64,000 nt of DNA from Oscheius sp. JU75 (Eukaryota > Nematoda > Chromadorea > Rhabditida > Rhabditidae). The position numbers and the translations under genes are program-made. The notes under the pieces were generated by a model that saw only the letters and a program-made list of their open reading frames with translations, searched no databases and had not been told where the DNA came from. This document shows positions 22,809 to 35,531 of this stretch, piece after piece (positions within the stretch are counted from its first letter, which is position 1; the number at the start of each line of letters is the position of its first letter). The DNA lies in assembly GCA_037178855.1 (NCBI GenBank), contig JASJZC010000002.1:7700501-7764500 (forward strand), given 5' to 3'.

Positions 22809-24704
22809 ATGCTCTCCCTCATCATTGCCACTGTTCTGGCTGTATTCTTCCTCATAAAATTCTTTGTCAAGACTAAGCAGTTCCCACCAGGTAATGCAAC
22901 AAAAGAGTGCAAGATCGGTAGGTGTTCCAGGTCCCATGCCCCTTCCTGTCATTGGGAACATGTTCAGTATCTATTGGGAAGGTTTCGGGAAGGGAGGGAT
23001 CCGACCCCTGCTCCATCGCTGGAAGAAGGTAAGATTTCGTCACAGTCTAGAAAACCAAACGGCTCAGGAATATGGACCCGTGTTCACAATATGGGCCGGG
23101 CCCATGCCTCTAGTTTCTATCAGTGATTATGATTTGGCAGTGGAAACTATGGTGAAGAAGGGACAAACATTTGCTGACCGAGCCTACTTTTACATCCAGG
23201 AGATCAATAGACGTGAGAGAGGCAGTGAGACAGATATCCGATTCCAGAAGGCAGAGGAATAATAACTTCCAATGGTCACCACTGGCTAGAGCAACGACGT
23301 TTCGCGCTTCACACTCTCAGAGACTTCGGTCTTGGTCGAAACTTGATGGAGGAGAGAATTATGCTCGAGTACGACTACCGGACCAACATTTTGGAGAAGA
23401 AGATAACCGAGACCGGTGGTCGCCTTAGATGGGATCCACGCCAGTTCTGTGAACTGACAGTAGGAAATATTATCAACAGAATGCTCTTCTCCGAACGGTT
23501 CACCGATGTAGGCTTGACTTTTTGCTCTGTCAAATTAAATGTTTAGGAAAAGGAGACAGAGTTTTTCAGAATGAAGAAGAGGATGGAAGAGATCATGGAG
23601 AAGACATCAGTCGTCGATGGTTTCCTGTCGGAGACCAATCACCATTGGCCCTTGTTCAACAGACGGTACCTGGCAATGAAGGGAGCAGAAGACATGGTCT
23701 TGGATTTCATTAGGGCACAGATTGAAGACAAGTGAGCGACAGAGACAGTAGAATTGATTGGACAAAGTCTTTAGGAAACGATTGCTCGAGTCCGGTCAAG
23801 GCGGAGACTGCGAGGACTTTGTCCAAACCTACTTGACCAAAATGAAGACTGGAGAGTACAGTGACGAGTTCAAGTAACTGAACTTTTTGAGCCATCCGTC
23901 TCTTGAATTTTAGTGAGGAGGCCCTCCTTCTCAGTCTCTTCGACCTCTGGATAGCTGGACAGGAATCCACTGCCACTACTCTCCAATGGGGACTGGCCTA
24001 TCTTATTAGATTTCCACGGGTAGAGAGACAGGACTTTTACGAGAGTCATGGATGCTTTAGACACTGAAGAAGCTTCAAGCGGAACTGGATACAACGACAG
24101 GAAGAAATCGTCATGTTAGTCTGAAGGATAGACTCAATACTCCGTATTTGAATGCAGTGGTTCAGGTACAGAGAGACAGAGAGACGGAGAGACAAAGAGC
24201 CAGAGGTACAGAGACAGTTTCCAGGAAACTCTCCGCGTCGGAGCCCTTCTCCCCTTCAATGTTCTAGCTCGCTCGACCACTGAAGATATCCAGATACATG
24301 GCTACACTATCCCGAAAGGAACAGCCATTTCAGCTCAGCTGGCAGTGATAATGGGTGAGGAGAAGGATTTCAAGGATCCCTACGAGGTAGTTTTCAACCG
24401 TGATCCCTTAAAAACAAGTTCCAGTTCAATCCCGACCGGTATCTGAACGGAGAACCTGAACAGAATGTCATCGCCTTCGGTCTGGGTAAGAGAGCCTGTC
24501 CTGGAGAGTCCCTAGCCAGAGCTGAACTTTATATGGTACGTATTTTCCTGTCTAAATATACTGCTTCAGCTCATCGGAAACCTCGCACTCAATTTCAATA
24601 TGCAAGCCGTATCAGGCCAGGAGCCTTCAATGGTCGCTGCCCAGGAGAATGTGGTCATCCGGAAGGCGCAGAACTACGACATGTTCATTTCGAAAAGGGA
24701 ATAA
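22809..24704 (+). CDS. Cytochrome P450 (CYP2-clan-like)
   Basis: Membrane-anchored haem monooxygenase. Ten exons (about 22809-22890, 22922-23212, 23248-23507, 23547-23731, 23775-23873, 23914-24019, 24061-24164, 24225-24386, 24419-24535, 24570-24704), roughly 510 residues. N-terminal anchor LSLIIATVLAVFFLI, then PPGVPGPMPLPVIGN proline hinge. I-helix oxygen motif AGQESTATTLQWGL, K-helix ETLRVG (ExxR), FNPDRYLNG, and haem loop FGLGKRACPGESLARAE with the axial Cys. The segment at 23029-23050 looks like a 22-nt intron but must be read through (VRFRHSL), since splicing it breaks the frame. All P450 motifs are intact. Substrate unknown; xenobiotic or lipid metabolism is typical of this clan. Confidence 0.93.
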
Positions 24705-25521
24705 AGTACTAGAATACATTCAGACAGTTGTATTGCCACCGTACGGAAAAACAAAGAGATATTTAAAGAGCTGAGGCGCTCAGGGTGCCGTCACGAAGTA
24801 GGCCTTACGGTAAATTCAGGCGACGGTTTGAATCCCAAAATTTCCTATTTTTTTTGTCAGTGAAGTTCCTCGTAAAAAAAACTTTTTGATGTCTGCTGCA
24901 AAAGATAGCTTGGTAAAATGTGAGAAGAATCGGCTATTTTTTGGCTACAAATCGTACCATCAAGATTTCTGGCTGAATAATAAATGTAGGTGATAGGGGC
25001 TACCCTCTCCGAGGTTTTTCGTTGTATGAAGCTTCAACACACTAACCTGGCCAGAAAAAGAGAAAATAGCAAGTTTCTGTTGGTTAGAGCCAAAAAGTTC
25101 ATGTCTTGGCGTTGTAATCAGGGAAATGTAAACATATGCAGCTGAAATTCGACGTCCTGCCTCTTTCCAAGAGTCTGTATCTTCTGTACAAGTATTTTTC
25201 GTTGCGAAACGTGGTTAAACACGCAAATGGGTTTCAAATCACGTTATTTCTGTCAGAAAAACACCTAACGAACTCTGCGAAATTCCCACTTTCCGTCTAT
25301 TTTCCGGCCTTTCTTCAACAATCCTCACCTTTTTTGTGTTTTGAAAGTTTATTCGTAAAAAGAAGGCTCAACAAGAAACGTGGGAACAAGCGTTGGAGAG
25401 AACAAGGTCAAGAAAATCGCAAAAGCACAAAAAGATCAAGCCGAGAGTGACACACGAGATTCGAAAACATAAAAACTGGGGAAAAAGATGGGAGGTCACC
25501 AAGCACACACTGCACAATTGT
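24705..25521. other. Intergenic
   Basis: AT-rich, no gene seen. Around 24770-24840 CGCTCAGGGTGCC and GACGGTTTGAATCCC resemble degenerate A and B boxes of a tRNA-like repeat. Confidence 0.4.
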
Positions 25522-28500
25522 TTAATGATCACCACACTGGTCGCCTCCCCTAGGTTCCTGCTTTTCGAGCTTGATCAAATCATCGATTCGGAGAATGGTG
25601 ATGGCAGCCTCGGTCGCGAATTTCAATGATTTGACCTTGCTGAGCATGGGCTCCAGCACACCGGCTTCCTTGTTATCGCGGATCTCACCCGATTCCAGGT
25701 CCAGACCAGCCCTAAAATTGGAATTTATCATGGAAAAACGGTATGGACAAACCATTTCAGGTGCTGGAGCTGCTTGTTGCTTTGGGACTTGTTGTGGAAG
25801 GCTCGGAGCTTGGCCACGAGCTCAGTAGAATCCTTGGCAGCATTGGCGGAGAGCGTTTTCGGGATGACGAGGAGAGCATTCGCGAATTCGGCTACGGCCA
25901 GCTGTTCGCGGGAAGACTGGAAATGGGGAGATTAGGAAATGTCAATCGGTCGGATCATGCCAGTTTTGACTAAACATCAAATTCAAAACAGTTCGACAAT
26001 TGTGAAAGCTTCTCAGATTGACCAGCTCCGGATGAGAATTACCTCATCGAATCAGAATTCCCTCAGAAGGGACTGGAATCGAGAATGATTTTGACAAGAA
26101 TACGGCAGCAGCATAAAAAATAACAGGTGGAGAGTGGAATTATAGGAGCCTGCTGGCAGTCGACACGACAAGTGGGCTTTATATCAAATCGATAGGTTGA
26201 CAGGACTTACGGCTCAGCCATATGAAGAGAAGATGCTACTGGAGTGGATTACAAGGACATGTGAAACAAGGCAGAGAAGAGGGACAGAAAGAGATCGACA
26301 GATGCAAGAGATCAGAGGAGAACACAACAGAGAATCAAGTTGACCGAATAGAAGTGGTTAGAAAATAGAAGTGTTTAGACAGTTGAGACAGGATCATAGG
26401 ATCAGTTGATAGGTACAGACATTTTGACAGAATTAGACAGGAGACAGACTCATTGCGGACGAATGAATCAAACAAGAGAGTTAATGTTGTAGAGTGATGG
26501 CCCTGTCTAAGCAGACAAAAAACCTACCAAAGTGGTGGCGAAGGCCTCGAGCCAGACGTTCAGAGCAGCTTCAACGGCTCCTCCTCCAGCCACGAGTCTC
26601 CTGCTCTCGAGAACACGACGAACAACGCAGAGCGCATCGTGCATCGATCTTTCCATTTCATCCAGCATCACATCGTTGGCTCCACGCAGAATAATGGAGC
26701 TGGCTGTACGGGCTTTGGGTCCCTTGATCAGAATCAGCTCATCGTCACTGATTCTCTCCTGGACGACCTCGTCAGCGCTGCCGAGGAACGAGGCCTCGAA
26801 TGCCTCATCTCCTTCCAGAGTGGCCAAGGAGGACGAGAGAGTAGCTGGAAATGGAGGTAAAACCGCTAATTTTTAAAATGGGACAAACCTCCAGTAGCTT
26901 TGGCAATTCTCTTGAGATCGGTCTTCTTGCATCGGCGGACAGCCATAGCTCCGGACTCGACGAACTGCTTCAGACAAAGATCATCGATACCACCAGTGGT
27001 CAGGACCACATTGGCTCCGGCCTTCAGGATTTTTTCGATGCGGCGCTTCGTAATGTCGAATTCTCTTAAAAATTGAAAGTTAGTACTTACTTTTTGCGAC
27101 TCATCATGGGTATCGCGTTAGAATTGGAACGTAGCAGTTGAAAAAACATGTCAAAACCGAACTGTTTCTATCAAAATAGAACCAGAGACGGCAGGATACT
27201 AGTCTAGAGCTCTAACCGCTAATGTTATAAGCTTACAGAGACCTACAAAACAAGACAGATTGTATGCTACGGATTAAAGGAGAAATGGACAGCTATGCAA
27301 AAACGGTGAAGTTAGTTAAAAACTGAGATTGACAGAAGCATGGTCTATGTGGCAGGCATGTGGGTAAGAACAGCGCAGATGTATGTTATCACATGAGCAG
27401 AGTGACAGTGACGGAATGACAAAGGAAAACACTACAGTTAGCAAACTAGTCCAGTGCAATTGCTCGTTAGGAAGCCACTACAGCCAAGTTCGCTGGGGCT
27501 CTTCTTTTAAGCTGAAAGTCGCTAAAAGACAGGTAAGCATACACAGGATTAGCTAGGCGCTGCTTGACAAAATCAAATGAACAGATTGACAGCGGGATAG
27601 CACCGTGGAAAGCAGCTGGTCTTTCACTAAGTCTCCTCTTTGAAGCACGATTAGGCATACAGACCCCTTTTCTAATTCCTCAGCTCGAGTAAAACCCACT
27701 CTCTGCGGATAGCCTCCAACTTCTGGGGATCCTCCACAACGACAGAGATGCCAAGATGCATCTTAGCTTTCTGGAGCGAGAAATCGAGACAAGCAATCTT
27801 GGCATTCTGGACGCGAAGGGGCATGGCCTGACTGGCCACGGTGCAGTTCAAGGCGTAGCCCTTGATGAGCATCGATTCGCGTGCGCTCTTGCCATGAGCC
27901 TTGAGAACATTGACTGCCTTGATGGGGTAGGTGATTTTTCCCGTGGAGTCGGTGACCTTTACGGCTTCGGTGGCGTCGACGCACATTGCGGCAAAGAAAT
28001 CGGAATCCCTAGAATGGACATTTTATCCAAAAAGTGGTGTTTTCCTCACGGTCCAATGATTTTGCTGCTCATGGAGGTCTTGGCAGCGGCGATCAAGGAG
28101 CTCCGGCCCAATTCCTCGACTGTGCAAGAGAGATTTTCCTACAAGAATGCGTATTTATTTAAAAGGGAAGAATCAAGGTACCTGAAGATACTTGACGGCC
28201 TCCTTGCAAGCCAGACGGTAGCCGTTGATGACCGTGGTCGGATGGAGCTTGTTCTTCACGAGCTCGTCGGCGGCCTTGAGCAGCTCGGCGGCGATGATGA
28301 CGACCGAGGTCGTTCCATCTCCAACCTCCTCATCCTGGAGCTGCGCGAGCTCGACCAGGACCTTGCCGGCCGGGTGCTCCACGTCCAACTGCTTCAGAAT
28401 AGTGGCGCCGTCATTCGTTACGGTAACTTCCTAGAAATTCGTTGATTTTCTTGATAAAAGAGCCAAATTCACTCCAACATCGTCGACGAGCATCTTATCT

Positions 28501-28674
28501 AGCCCAACGGGGCCCAAGGAGGACTTGACAATGTTGGCGATGGCAGCACAGGCGGTCACTGAAGTTTCTTTTCGTGAAAGATATGATAGTATGCTTACCA
28601 TTCTGAGTGCGGATGCTCTGTCCGGTCGTTCTCTTTCCAGTAAGGGCGAGGAACGATTCTGCAGCTGATGCCAT
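25522..28674 (-). CDS. cct-1: T-complex protein 1 subunit alpha (CCT1)
   Basis: Subunit of the cytosolic group II chaperonin TRiC/CCT, which folds tubulin and actin. Nine exons (about 28599-28674, 28473-28558, 28182-28430, 28050-28138, 27700-28008, 26889-27064, 26528-26844, 25753-25916, 25522-25711) join in frame to 551 residues, matching the family. Motifs: [41 protein letters not shown] (ATP phosphate contacts), [28 protein letters not shown] (alpha-specific), [49 protein letters not shown]. Two introns of 612 and 635 nt; the rest are short. An acceptor (gaattctag) lies 3 nt before the ATG, consistent with trans-splicing or a 5' UTR intron. Confidence 0.96.
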
Positions 28675-29379
28675 GGCCTAGAATTCAAATTCCATAGATT
28701 TTTTTTTTAAACAAAGGGCTCAGGGTAGGTTACAAACATTCAGAGGCAATATTTTCGGGTCAAACAATGTTACAGCAACATTTTGTAAGCAAAAATGAGG
28801 GAAAAGACACATAAAATTGGCCAGAAGCTGAGGCAACTCTAGAGAATTCCTGCCGGCGACTGCAGCAACAATTTGCAATTGCCGCCAAATCGCGGCGAGA
28901 CCCGTGTTTAGTCCTTTAACTCGCAAGTTCAAAATTTCGGGATGGTTTTTCGAATGCTGGATTCCACAAATTTCGAGACCTTTCACTTGTTATCCTTTCA
29001 TTTTGTCCATGTTCTGACGCCCTAAACAATGCAGGCGACCAATATATTGTCTAGAAACAGTCGCGAGCCGGAAAATCAAGAAGGAAGAGAAATTTTTCGA
29101 GAAATTTTCGTGGTTCAATCATTTTACCTATTTTTCATAACACTTCACCCATTTTTGATGTCGCTAATATTCTTGAGAACCAAATAATGGTCTAGAAAGA
29201 GTCATGAGCAGAAAAATCCAGGAATAATGGTCTCTTTTTATCGATTTTGGTTCTGTGCTTTCTCAAAACTTTGCTAGGTCTCTACTGTTCTAATTTCTTG
29301 GCTCTCAGACGTTCTTCTCGTCATTTCAGTTAAAAGAATCAGTTCCAGGAGCCACTAGACGGAGATAGGCACGTTCGCA
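28675..29379. other. Divergent promoter region
   Basis: Shared 5' flank of cct-1 (-) and the WDR33 gene (+). AT-rich with no coding potential seen; acceptor agttccag lies about 31 nt before the WDR33 start. Confidence 0.45.
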
Positions 29380-32300
29380 ATGTCGACGGCCGTCATGAAG
29401 ACGGTAAGAGCTTTTTCTCAGCCCATTTTACGGTTTGCCCAATTCAGAACCAGCCAATCCAGTTCGGAGGAGCTGGTCCAGCCGTCACACTCAAGTTCTC
29501 GACACAGCCTCCGACCGGAGGAAATACTTTATACAGAAAGCCGGGCTACAATGCACAATTTCGACCTATGAACACGGTGAGCTGCCTTTCTGGTAGTACT
29601 TGAACAAGCGCCCCGACTCGATTTTACACGAAATTGCATACGGCGCAAGAAAAACTAGCGCGAAGTAATTTTCCTTTTTTTTTTTCATCGTTTTCTACCT
29701 TGTTCCTCGACCTAGGAAAGTAGAAAAAAAAGAAATTTCCCTTTATTACAGGTAATATCTGCATCAATAGTTTTCTGTTGATTCCAAGGTGCGGTACATT
29801 GAAAGGAATCAAACAACATTAAACAGACAGAAAATGTTTAATAAAAAGTTGAGTAAAAGGATAAGAAACGACGAAAAACGAAAAGGAAAATTATTTCGAG
29901 CCATGACGTAGTCTTTAAAGTCAAGTCGGGCTCCGATTCATTGAAAAAGTTCCAGTATCCAGCCGACATAATCATGGGCGATGGTCCGGGACGTCGTCTT
30001 CGGAAGAATGTGGCGAATGTGCGTCGTCACGTCGACTACGTCTCCAATATTCTCAACCATTACGAGGTTTTTTCTTTGACTTTTGTACAAGGAAAATGAG
30101 TTCCAGTCCCGATTATGGCAATACGGGAAGCGGCGGAGGCTGTTTCAGCAGCCGGACGAGCTCTATCAGAACACGGCCCTGCCGGCCTGGTGCACTCCCG
30201 AGGTCCCCGTGGACTGTATCCTCACGAAATTCGTCCGTGCCGCCATGAACAAGGTCAAATGCCCCGTCTATTCACTCTGCGTAAGTCATGGATCTTTTTC
30301 TGCAGAAATGATACGATTTTAGTGGACCCCAGAAGGAAAACGTCTCATTACGGGTGCCTCAACCGGCGAATTCACTCTCTGGAACGGGACAGCCTTCAAT
30401 TTCGAGACTATTCTACAGGTAGCCGTGTTTTAAGTCGTGATATATAAAATTTCAGGCCCACGACTCGGCGATACGAGCCATGACCTGGTCGCACAATGAG
30501 CAATGGCTCGTTTCCGGTGATCACGACGGGTATATCAAGTACTGGCAGCCCAATATGAACAATGTACACATGTATCAGGCTCATAAGGACGATCCGATCA
30601 GGGGACTCAGGTGTGTTTCAAGTTGTAGATAATTTTTGTTGCTGAAAATTGGAAGAAGAAGGGCTAAAAGAGCCGTTCGCCCATAGGTAGAAACTTGATT
30701 GAAAAGACTTTGCTTCGAATCACTGCTCCCGACCTTTTTGACTACCTCTTTCTGACCCTTGTTTTGACCAAGAAAGTTCTCGACGCTTTTGGTCTGATAT
30801 CTACATGGTCAGACTCTCTAAAATCTATTACAGAACTCGTGCTGATCAGCCTAATAACCTCATCTTCCCAGTGTTGCAAATCTCATAGCTTCCACTGACC
30901 AAAATTGAGTTGGTTGTACCCATTGTTCTCGAAACCCTCCTTCTATTTGAAACTTCTACAAAATACTTGCGAAGGCATGTCACTTTGCCATAGTTTTGCT
31001 TTCCTAACTATTGCCCTTGGCCAAGACGAACTATGTTTTTTTGACAAGAACATTTGCAAAGAGTAGATATCACCTGCAAACCGTAATTTCTTGCTTCTTG
31101 CCAGGCTTCCCCCAAGATAACAGCTCATTCCCTCCTATTTCCAGCTTTGCTCCAACAGACGTCAAGCTCGTCTCGGCTTCAGACGACGGGACGGCCAGGA
31201 TCTGGGATTTTGCTCGATGCTCGGAGGAGCGAGTCCTCCGCGGTCACGGCTCCGAAGTCCGCTGTGTGGACTGGCATCCCCAGAAAGGTCTCGTGGTGAC
31301 AGGTTCCCGTGACTCGCAGCAGCCTGTAAAGCTCTGGGATCCGAAGAGCGGGCAGTGTCTCTCGACCTTGTCAGTCATTTTCCGCCACTTTTTTCGTCAC
31401 GAGAAAATTCAGGCAAGATCACAAAAGTTCAGTGATGGCAGTGCAGTGGAATTCGAACGGGAACTGGCTTCTTACAGGCGGTCGTGACCATCTGATCAAG
31501 CTCTACGACATCCGCATTATGAAGGAAATGCACACGTTCCGTGGTCACAAGAAGGAAGTCACCTGTAAGTTTTTCCGCCCTTTTTTCACCAGATTTTTTT
31601 TTTTGGATTACCCACCGAAAATATCGCATTTTTAGCCTTGGCCTGGAACCCCGTCCATGAGAATCTCTTTGTGAGTGGCGGAGGAGACGGCTCGATAGCC
31701 TACTGGCTCGTAGGGACCGAAAAAGAGGTCGGACTCTTGGAGCACGCTCACGATCAGGCCATCTGGGCCATGCAGTTCCATCCGAAAGGACATATCCTCT
31801 CGACGGGCTCGAATGACAATAACACCAAGTTCTGGGCGAGGAATAGGCCCGGCGATACGCAGGAGGACATTTTCGGGCTGTCCTCTTTCACAACTAATAT
31901 GGTAGGTTTAAGGCCTATTTTTGAAGATTTGGCTGATAAAAGAGGCCATAGTTGTTGTGCTTCCGAATAGAAAATAAGGTCCTGAGCAGGCTGGAGGTTC
32001 TGTATAGTCTGTTCAGAAACGGGGCTGACTGGCGGCATACTGTAAAATTTTTTCTTGTTCTTCTCACCAATTTTCCGAAACCGATTATTTTCAAACATAG
32101 CGAATGACAACAAAAAAGCTGATAAGAAAAAATACACCGAAGAAACCAGGGATAATCCGCCTCTAAATATTAAAGAACTGGCGCGGCGGGTCCCACGTGT
32201 AAAAATTCTACAGTATGCCCTAGTCAGCCCTGTTCCTGAACACTATAATGAATCAAAATTTTACATGTAAAATCAGCTACTTATGGTAGCGTTTAATACT

Positions 32301-34820
32301 CTCTTATAAATCACATGTCTCTCTACTATGCTTTCCTCGCCCTATACATGTCCAATTCAATCTCCTCTCCATTTTCCTCTCTAAAGAGTCCAGTCAATCC
32401 CCCTCGATTACTTTGGCCGGTTTCATCTACAAGAATGGCCCCGGCTATAGGTTCACTACTGTGACTCCTCTGCTTAAACCACACAGTTATCATGTTTCTT
32501 GCCGTATGCCAAAGCCCGTCGTTGTTGTTCCTATCATTCATTTCCCTGTTAACTAATTTATTGACCTATTTTTGTTCCTGTAAAAATTTCCTTTTTTCAT
32601 ACCATGCTTCTATCAAGCTGGTTGTTTTCCTTCTCTTTGTGACATCGCCTCCAACTCAACCTGTCCATTTCAATCTCTCAGTTTTGTTTTATTCCAGTCA
32701 ATTTGTCCAGTTATCCCACAACGTTCTTTTTCTAACTTTAGCAGCCTGTCTTTCTTAGTTTCCTCAAAGGGATATCGTACTAAAGCTCTGGTAGAAATAG
32801 GCCTGTCGTTCTTTCTCTACAGGTCAATCACGGTTCTAGGTGACTGATAGAATGATATAAGAGAATCGCAGATCTCAAAAACTATGCAAATGAACATTCT
32901 CCCTATTTCTTTGAGCTCATTTCTCAACAAATTCATTTTCCAGGTCGGAGCTCTGGATAAGGAACGCGAGCCGAAAGCCAGTCATATTCGAATAGACGAG
33001 GAGACCATTCTGGCTGCAGCCTCAATCCCCGGCATGGGTCTGGACGATGACGTCTACGAGAAGGTCAACCGTGACAACCTCTCGAATCCGATGACCAATG
33101 CCAGTGCCATGCTGCTTATGCCCGAGGATCTCAACACTCGTAGAGATGTATTTTTTGCTATTATGTTGTTACAAAATTGTATTTTAGACAGCCTCCTACG
33201 CTAACCGCAAGGTGCTACTAAAGCAGCCCCCACCGAAAAAAGCCCAACGCCAATTCGAGCGCATGTGGAATGTGAGCAAACCTGGAGCAGCCGGTGAGAT
33301 TCAACAGCATTTGGTTGTCTTTTGGTCAATAAATCTAAAATTTAGACGCTAATTTTGTCGCAAGATCAGTGAAAAGAGAGAATAAATGAGACTTAACAGG
33401 TGCTCTCGAAAAGTCCACGTTTTCGCCTAAGGATTGAGCAGGAAGTGAAATAAAGCAGTCATTTTCCATGGAAGAAGACCACAGTTAGACAGCTGTAAAG
33501 CCACAACCGTTATTTTTACAGTACAAGGACGACTATCGCCTCTTTGATGCGAATATTCTTGTAAAATAGTCCGCTTCTCATCGTGGGAACCATTCTCATG
33601 CCTTTTACTATCTAAAACAGCCTGTCAACAAAGTTTAGCGTGTCCGGGAATCGAACCCGGGTCGTCTGGTTCGTAGTAGAGATTTACCAATACACCACTT
33701 TTGCACTGCAACTTTGAAGGGCTGATAATTTGTTGGAATGAAGGGAAATCCTTAAATATGATTGCATCTCATTACTCAGCTCTAATAGGTCAAGAGATGT
33801 GCGCAACAACTCTTAGACTTAGTCAAGTTAGGAGAACAGCTGCTACGTATTGAAATATATGGTCACAAGTTGGTGCGCACTGTCTTTCGGGATGATCCGA
33901 ACAGGGTGCGCACCAACTCTTAATCGTAGGCTTCGATAAGCTGTTTCGAAAGATGGTCACACATTGCTGCGCACCATTCTTTCAACTTTGAGTATGCGGT
34001 ACTTCTACAAAACCCTGCAGACAATTCAAAATATTCATTTTTCAGGCGAAGAGGGCCCGAATCAGAATGAGGACGTTTACCGACAGCCGAAGGCCAGTCT
34101 CCTCGGTGCTCCTCCTGGTGCCTCGATGATCCAGCCTGTCCAAAATTTCGGTCTGCCGCCACCGCAGCAAGATCTGGGACCTCCGCCCCAACAGCAGCAG
34201 CAGATGAACACCATGCCACCGCCACATTATGATCCCCGACAAGCCCTGCTGGCCTCTCTGGCCCCGGCTATAGGTCCATGGTCGAATAGACCACCTCCGC
34301 AGCTGTCCAGAGAAGGTAAAAGACAATACTAAACTCGTAAAACAGTAAAAAATCTTCAGCGTTCGATCTGCCGAGACCCACGGATCGACTGGGCCCGGCC
34401 TTTGAGCAGTTCCAGGCCGGACCATCGTCTCAGCAACAGCAGCAGCAGAACATGAACCAGCCGAGGCCCTTCTGGACACCGAATATGCCACCACCGAGCA
34501 TGGGAGGAGCTCCAAATATGGGTGGAGGGCCGCAGAATATGGGAGGAGGCCCACCTAACATGGGAGGAGTAGGAGGAAATAGGAGAGGCGTAAGTATTTT
34601 GTTCGTTTTTGGGGAAAAAACAAAAAGTGGCCTGGTAAATCGTGATTTTGAGACAAAGGGCTGGTATCAAAGGAAACAGTCTAATTTCCAGGACTTTGAC
34701 TACCGCGGCAACGGCAACCCGAATCCCTTCTTCGACTACGACAGACGAGGCGAGCAGCAGCCGAGAAGAGGAGGACGTGGACGAGACAACAACCAACAGC
34801 AACAGCAGCGACCCTATTGA
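29380..34820 (+). CDS. WDR33/PFS2 pre-mRNA 3'-end processing factor
   Basis: WD40 subunit of CPSF that reads the AAUAAA signal in pre-mRNA cleavage/polyadenylation. Fourteen exons: about 29380-29403, 29448-29576, 29956-30066, 30107-30280, 30323-30418, 30456-30610, 31145-31369, 31413-31564, 31636-31901, 32944-33147, 33188-33293, 34046-34315, 34360-34589, 34692-34820. They join in frame to 756 residues. The N-terminal Lys/Arg strip [17 protein letters not shown] corresponds to the RNA-contacting leader. WD repeats include [81 protein letters not shown] and [21 protein letters not shown]. The tail is Pro/Gln/Gly-rich ([29 protein letters not shown]) and much shorter than in vertebrates. Introns of 534, 1042 and 752 nt. 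Confidence 0.95.
33637..33706 (-). repeat. tRNA-like sequence with perfect T arm
   Basis: Minus strand has GTGGTGTATTGGTAAATCTC, CTACGAA (Arg ACG-like loop) and a perfect T arm CCGGGTTCGATTCCCGG. Acceptor strands do not pair well and one anticodon-stem base is missing, so a decayed tRNA-Arg-like copy is more likely than a gene. Lies in a WDR33 intron. Confidence 0.45.
33868..33920. repeat. GTGCGCAC stem-loop in WDR33 intron
   Basis: AGTTGGTGCGCAC and GTGCGCACCAACT are perfect 13-bp inverted arms; the interior TCGG-GATGAT-CCGA extends the stem. GTGCGCA words also occur at 33798 and 33970 and inside R1 repeats. Confidence 0.6.
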
Positions 34821-35531
34821 TACCAAACATTCCAACACCTTGTTTTATAACAAACTGATAAAATATACGATTACTTGTACATTTTCTCATGTTTTAGTGT
34901 AGGGATGGTCTAGGTTTTTTTTAGAGGCAAAAGGAATAACCTTTGTTTATTAGCGTTTTAGCTGCGTTACTGGGCCAAAAAGAAATTATAATTTTAGCAT
35001 AGTGTCGGCTGTATTTTGGTGAAGATTCTCAGTGTCTGTCAACATTCTAGCAGTTTTTTAGGATCATAAGTATCGTAGTTTCAAAGTAGTGGCTGTATTT
35101 GATAGAGGAGAAATGTGTATTGTTTATGTGGTCTAGCCATGTTTTTGGGCAAAAAAAGGTAGTTCTTATTGTATTTTAGAGCTGAAAGGAAGGCTTATGA
35201 TTTACTTGCATTCCAGCCGTATTTTCAGTGGCTAATTTTGGTGAGTTTTCCACCGTGTGCTGGAGATAAAAACATGCCATAATTCCATCGAGAGGATTTT
35301 AAAATTAAATTCCCACCAAATTCTGCTCCTTTGTTCGGTAACTCAATTTTGCACCCCAAAGGGCTGCCGAGCAGCGAGGTTCCCACCACGAATTTGGTAG
35401 TTTCGTGCCGGTTTTCTTTTCCTAAAATTCTCTTGAGGGGGTTTTCTTGTAAATTCGCCGTTCTCTATAGTTTTTTTTTTAAATCTAAAAATGCTACAGT
35501 ATTCTCGTTTCAGCAGCTTTATACATACAAA
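34821..35531. other. Intergenic, AT-rich
   Basis: No gene seen. Ends with ctcgtttcag 20 nt before the DDX6 start, an acceptor suited to trans-splicing or a 5' UTR intron. Confidence 0.45.

Noticed and set aside
23029..23050. A 22-nt GT-AG intron in the P450 gene
   Set aside because: Removing it breaks the frame, while reading through (VRFRHSLENQ) keeps the P450 sequence continuous.
27467..27658. Small ORF within the CCT1 intron
   Set aside because: Short, without start context, signal or homology; the surrounding CCT1 exons splice cleanly around it.
33637..33706. Functional tRNA-Arg gene
   Set aside because: T arm and loop are good, but the acceptor stem does not pair and the anticodon stem lacks a base.
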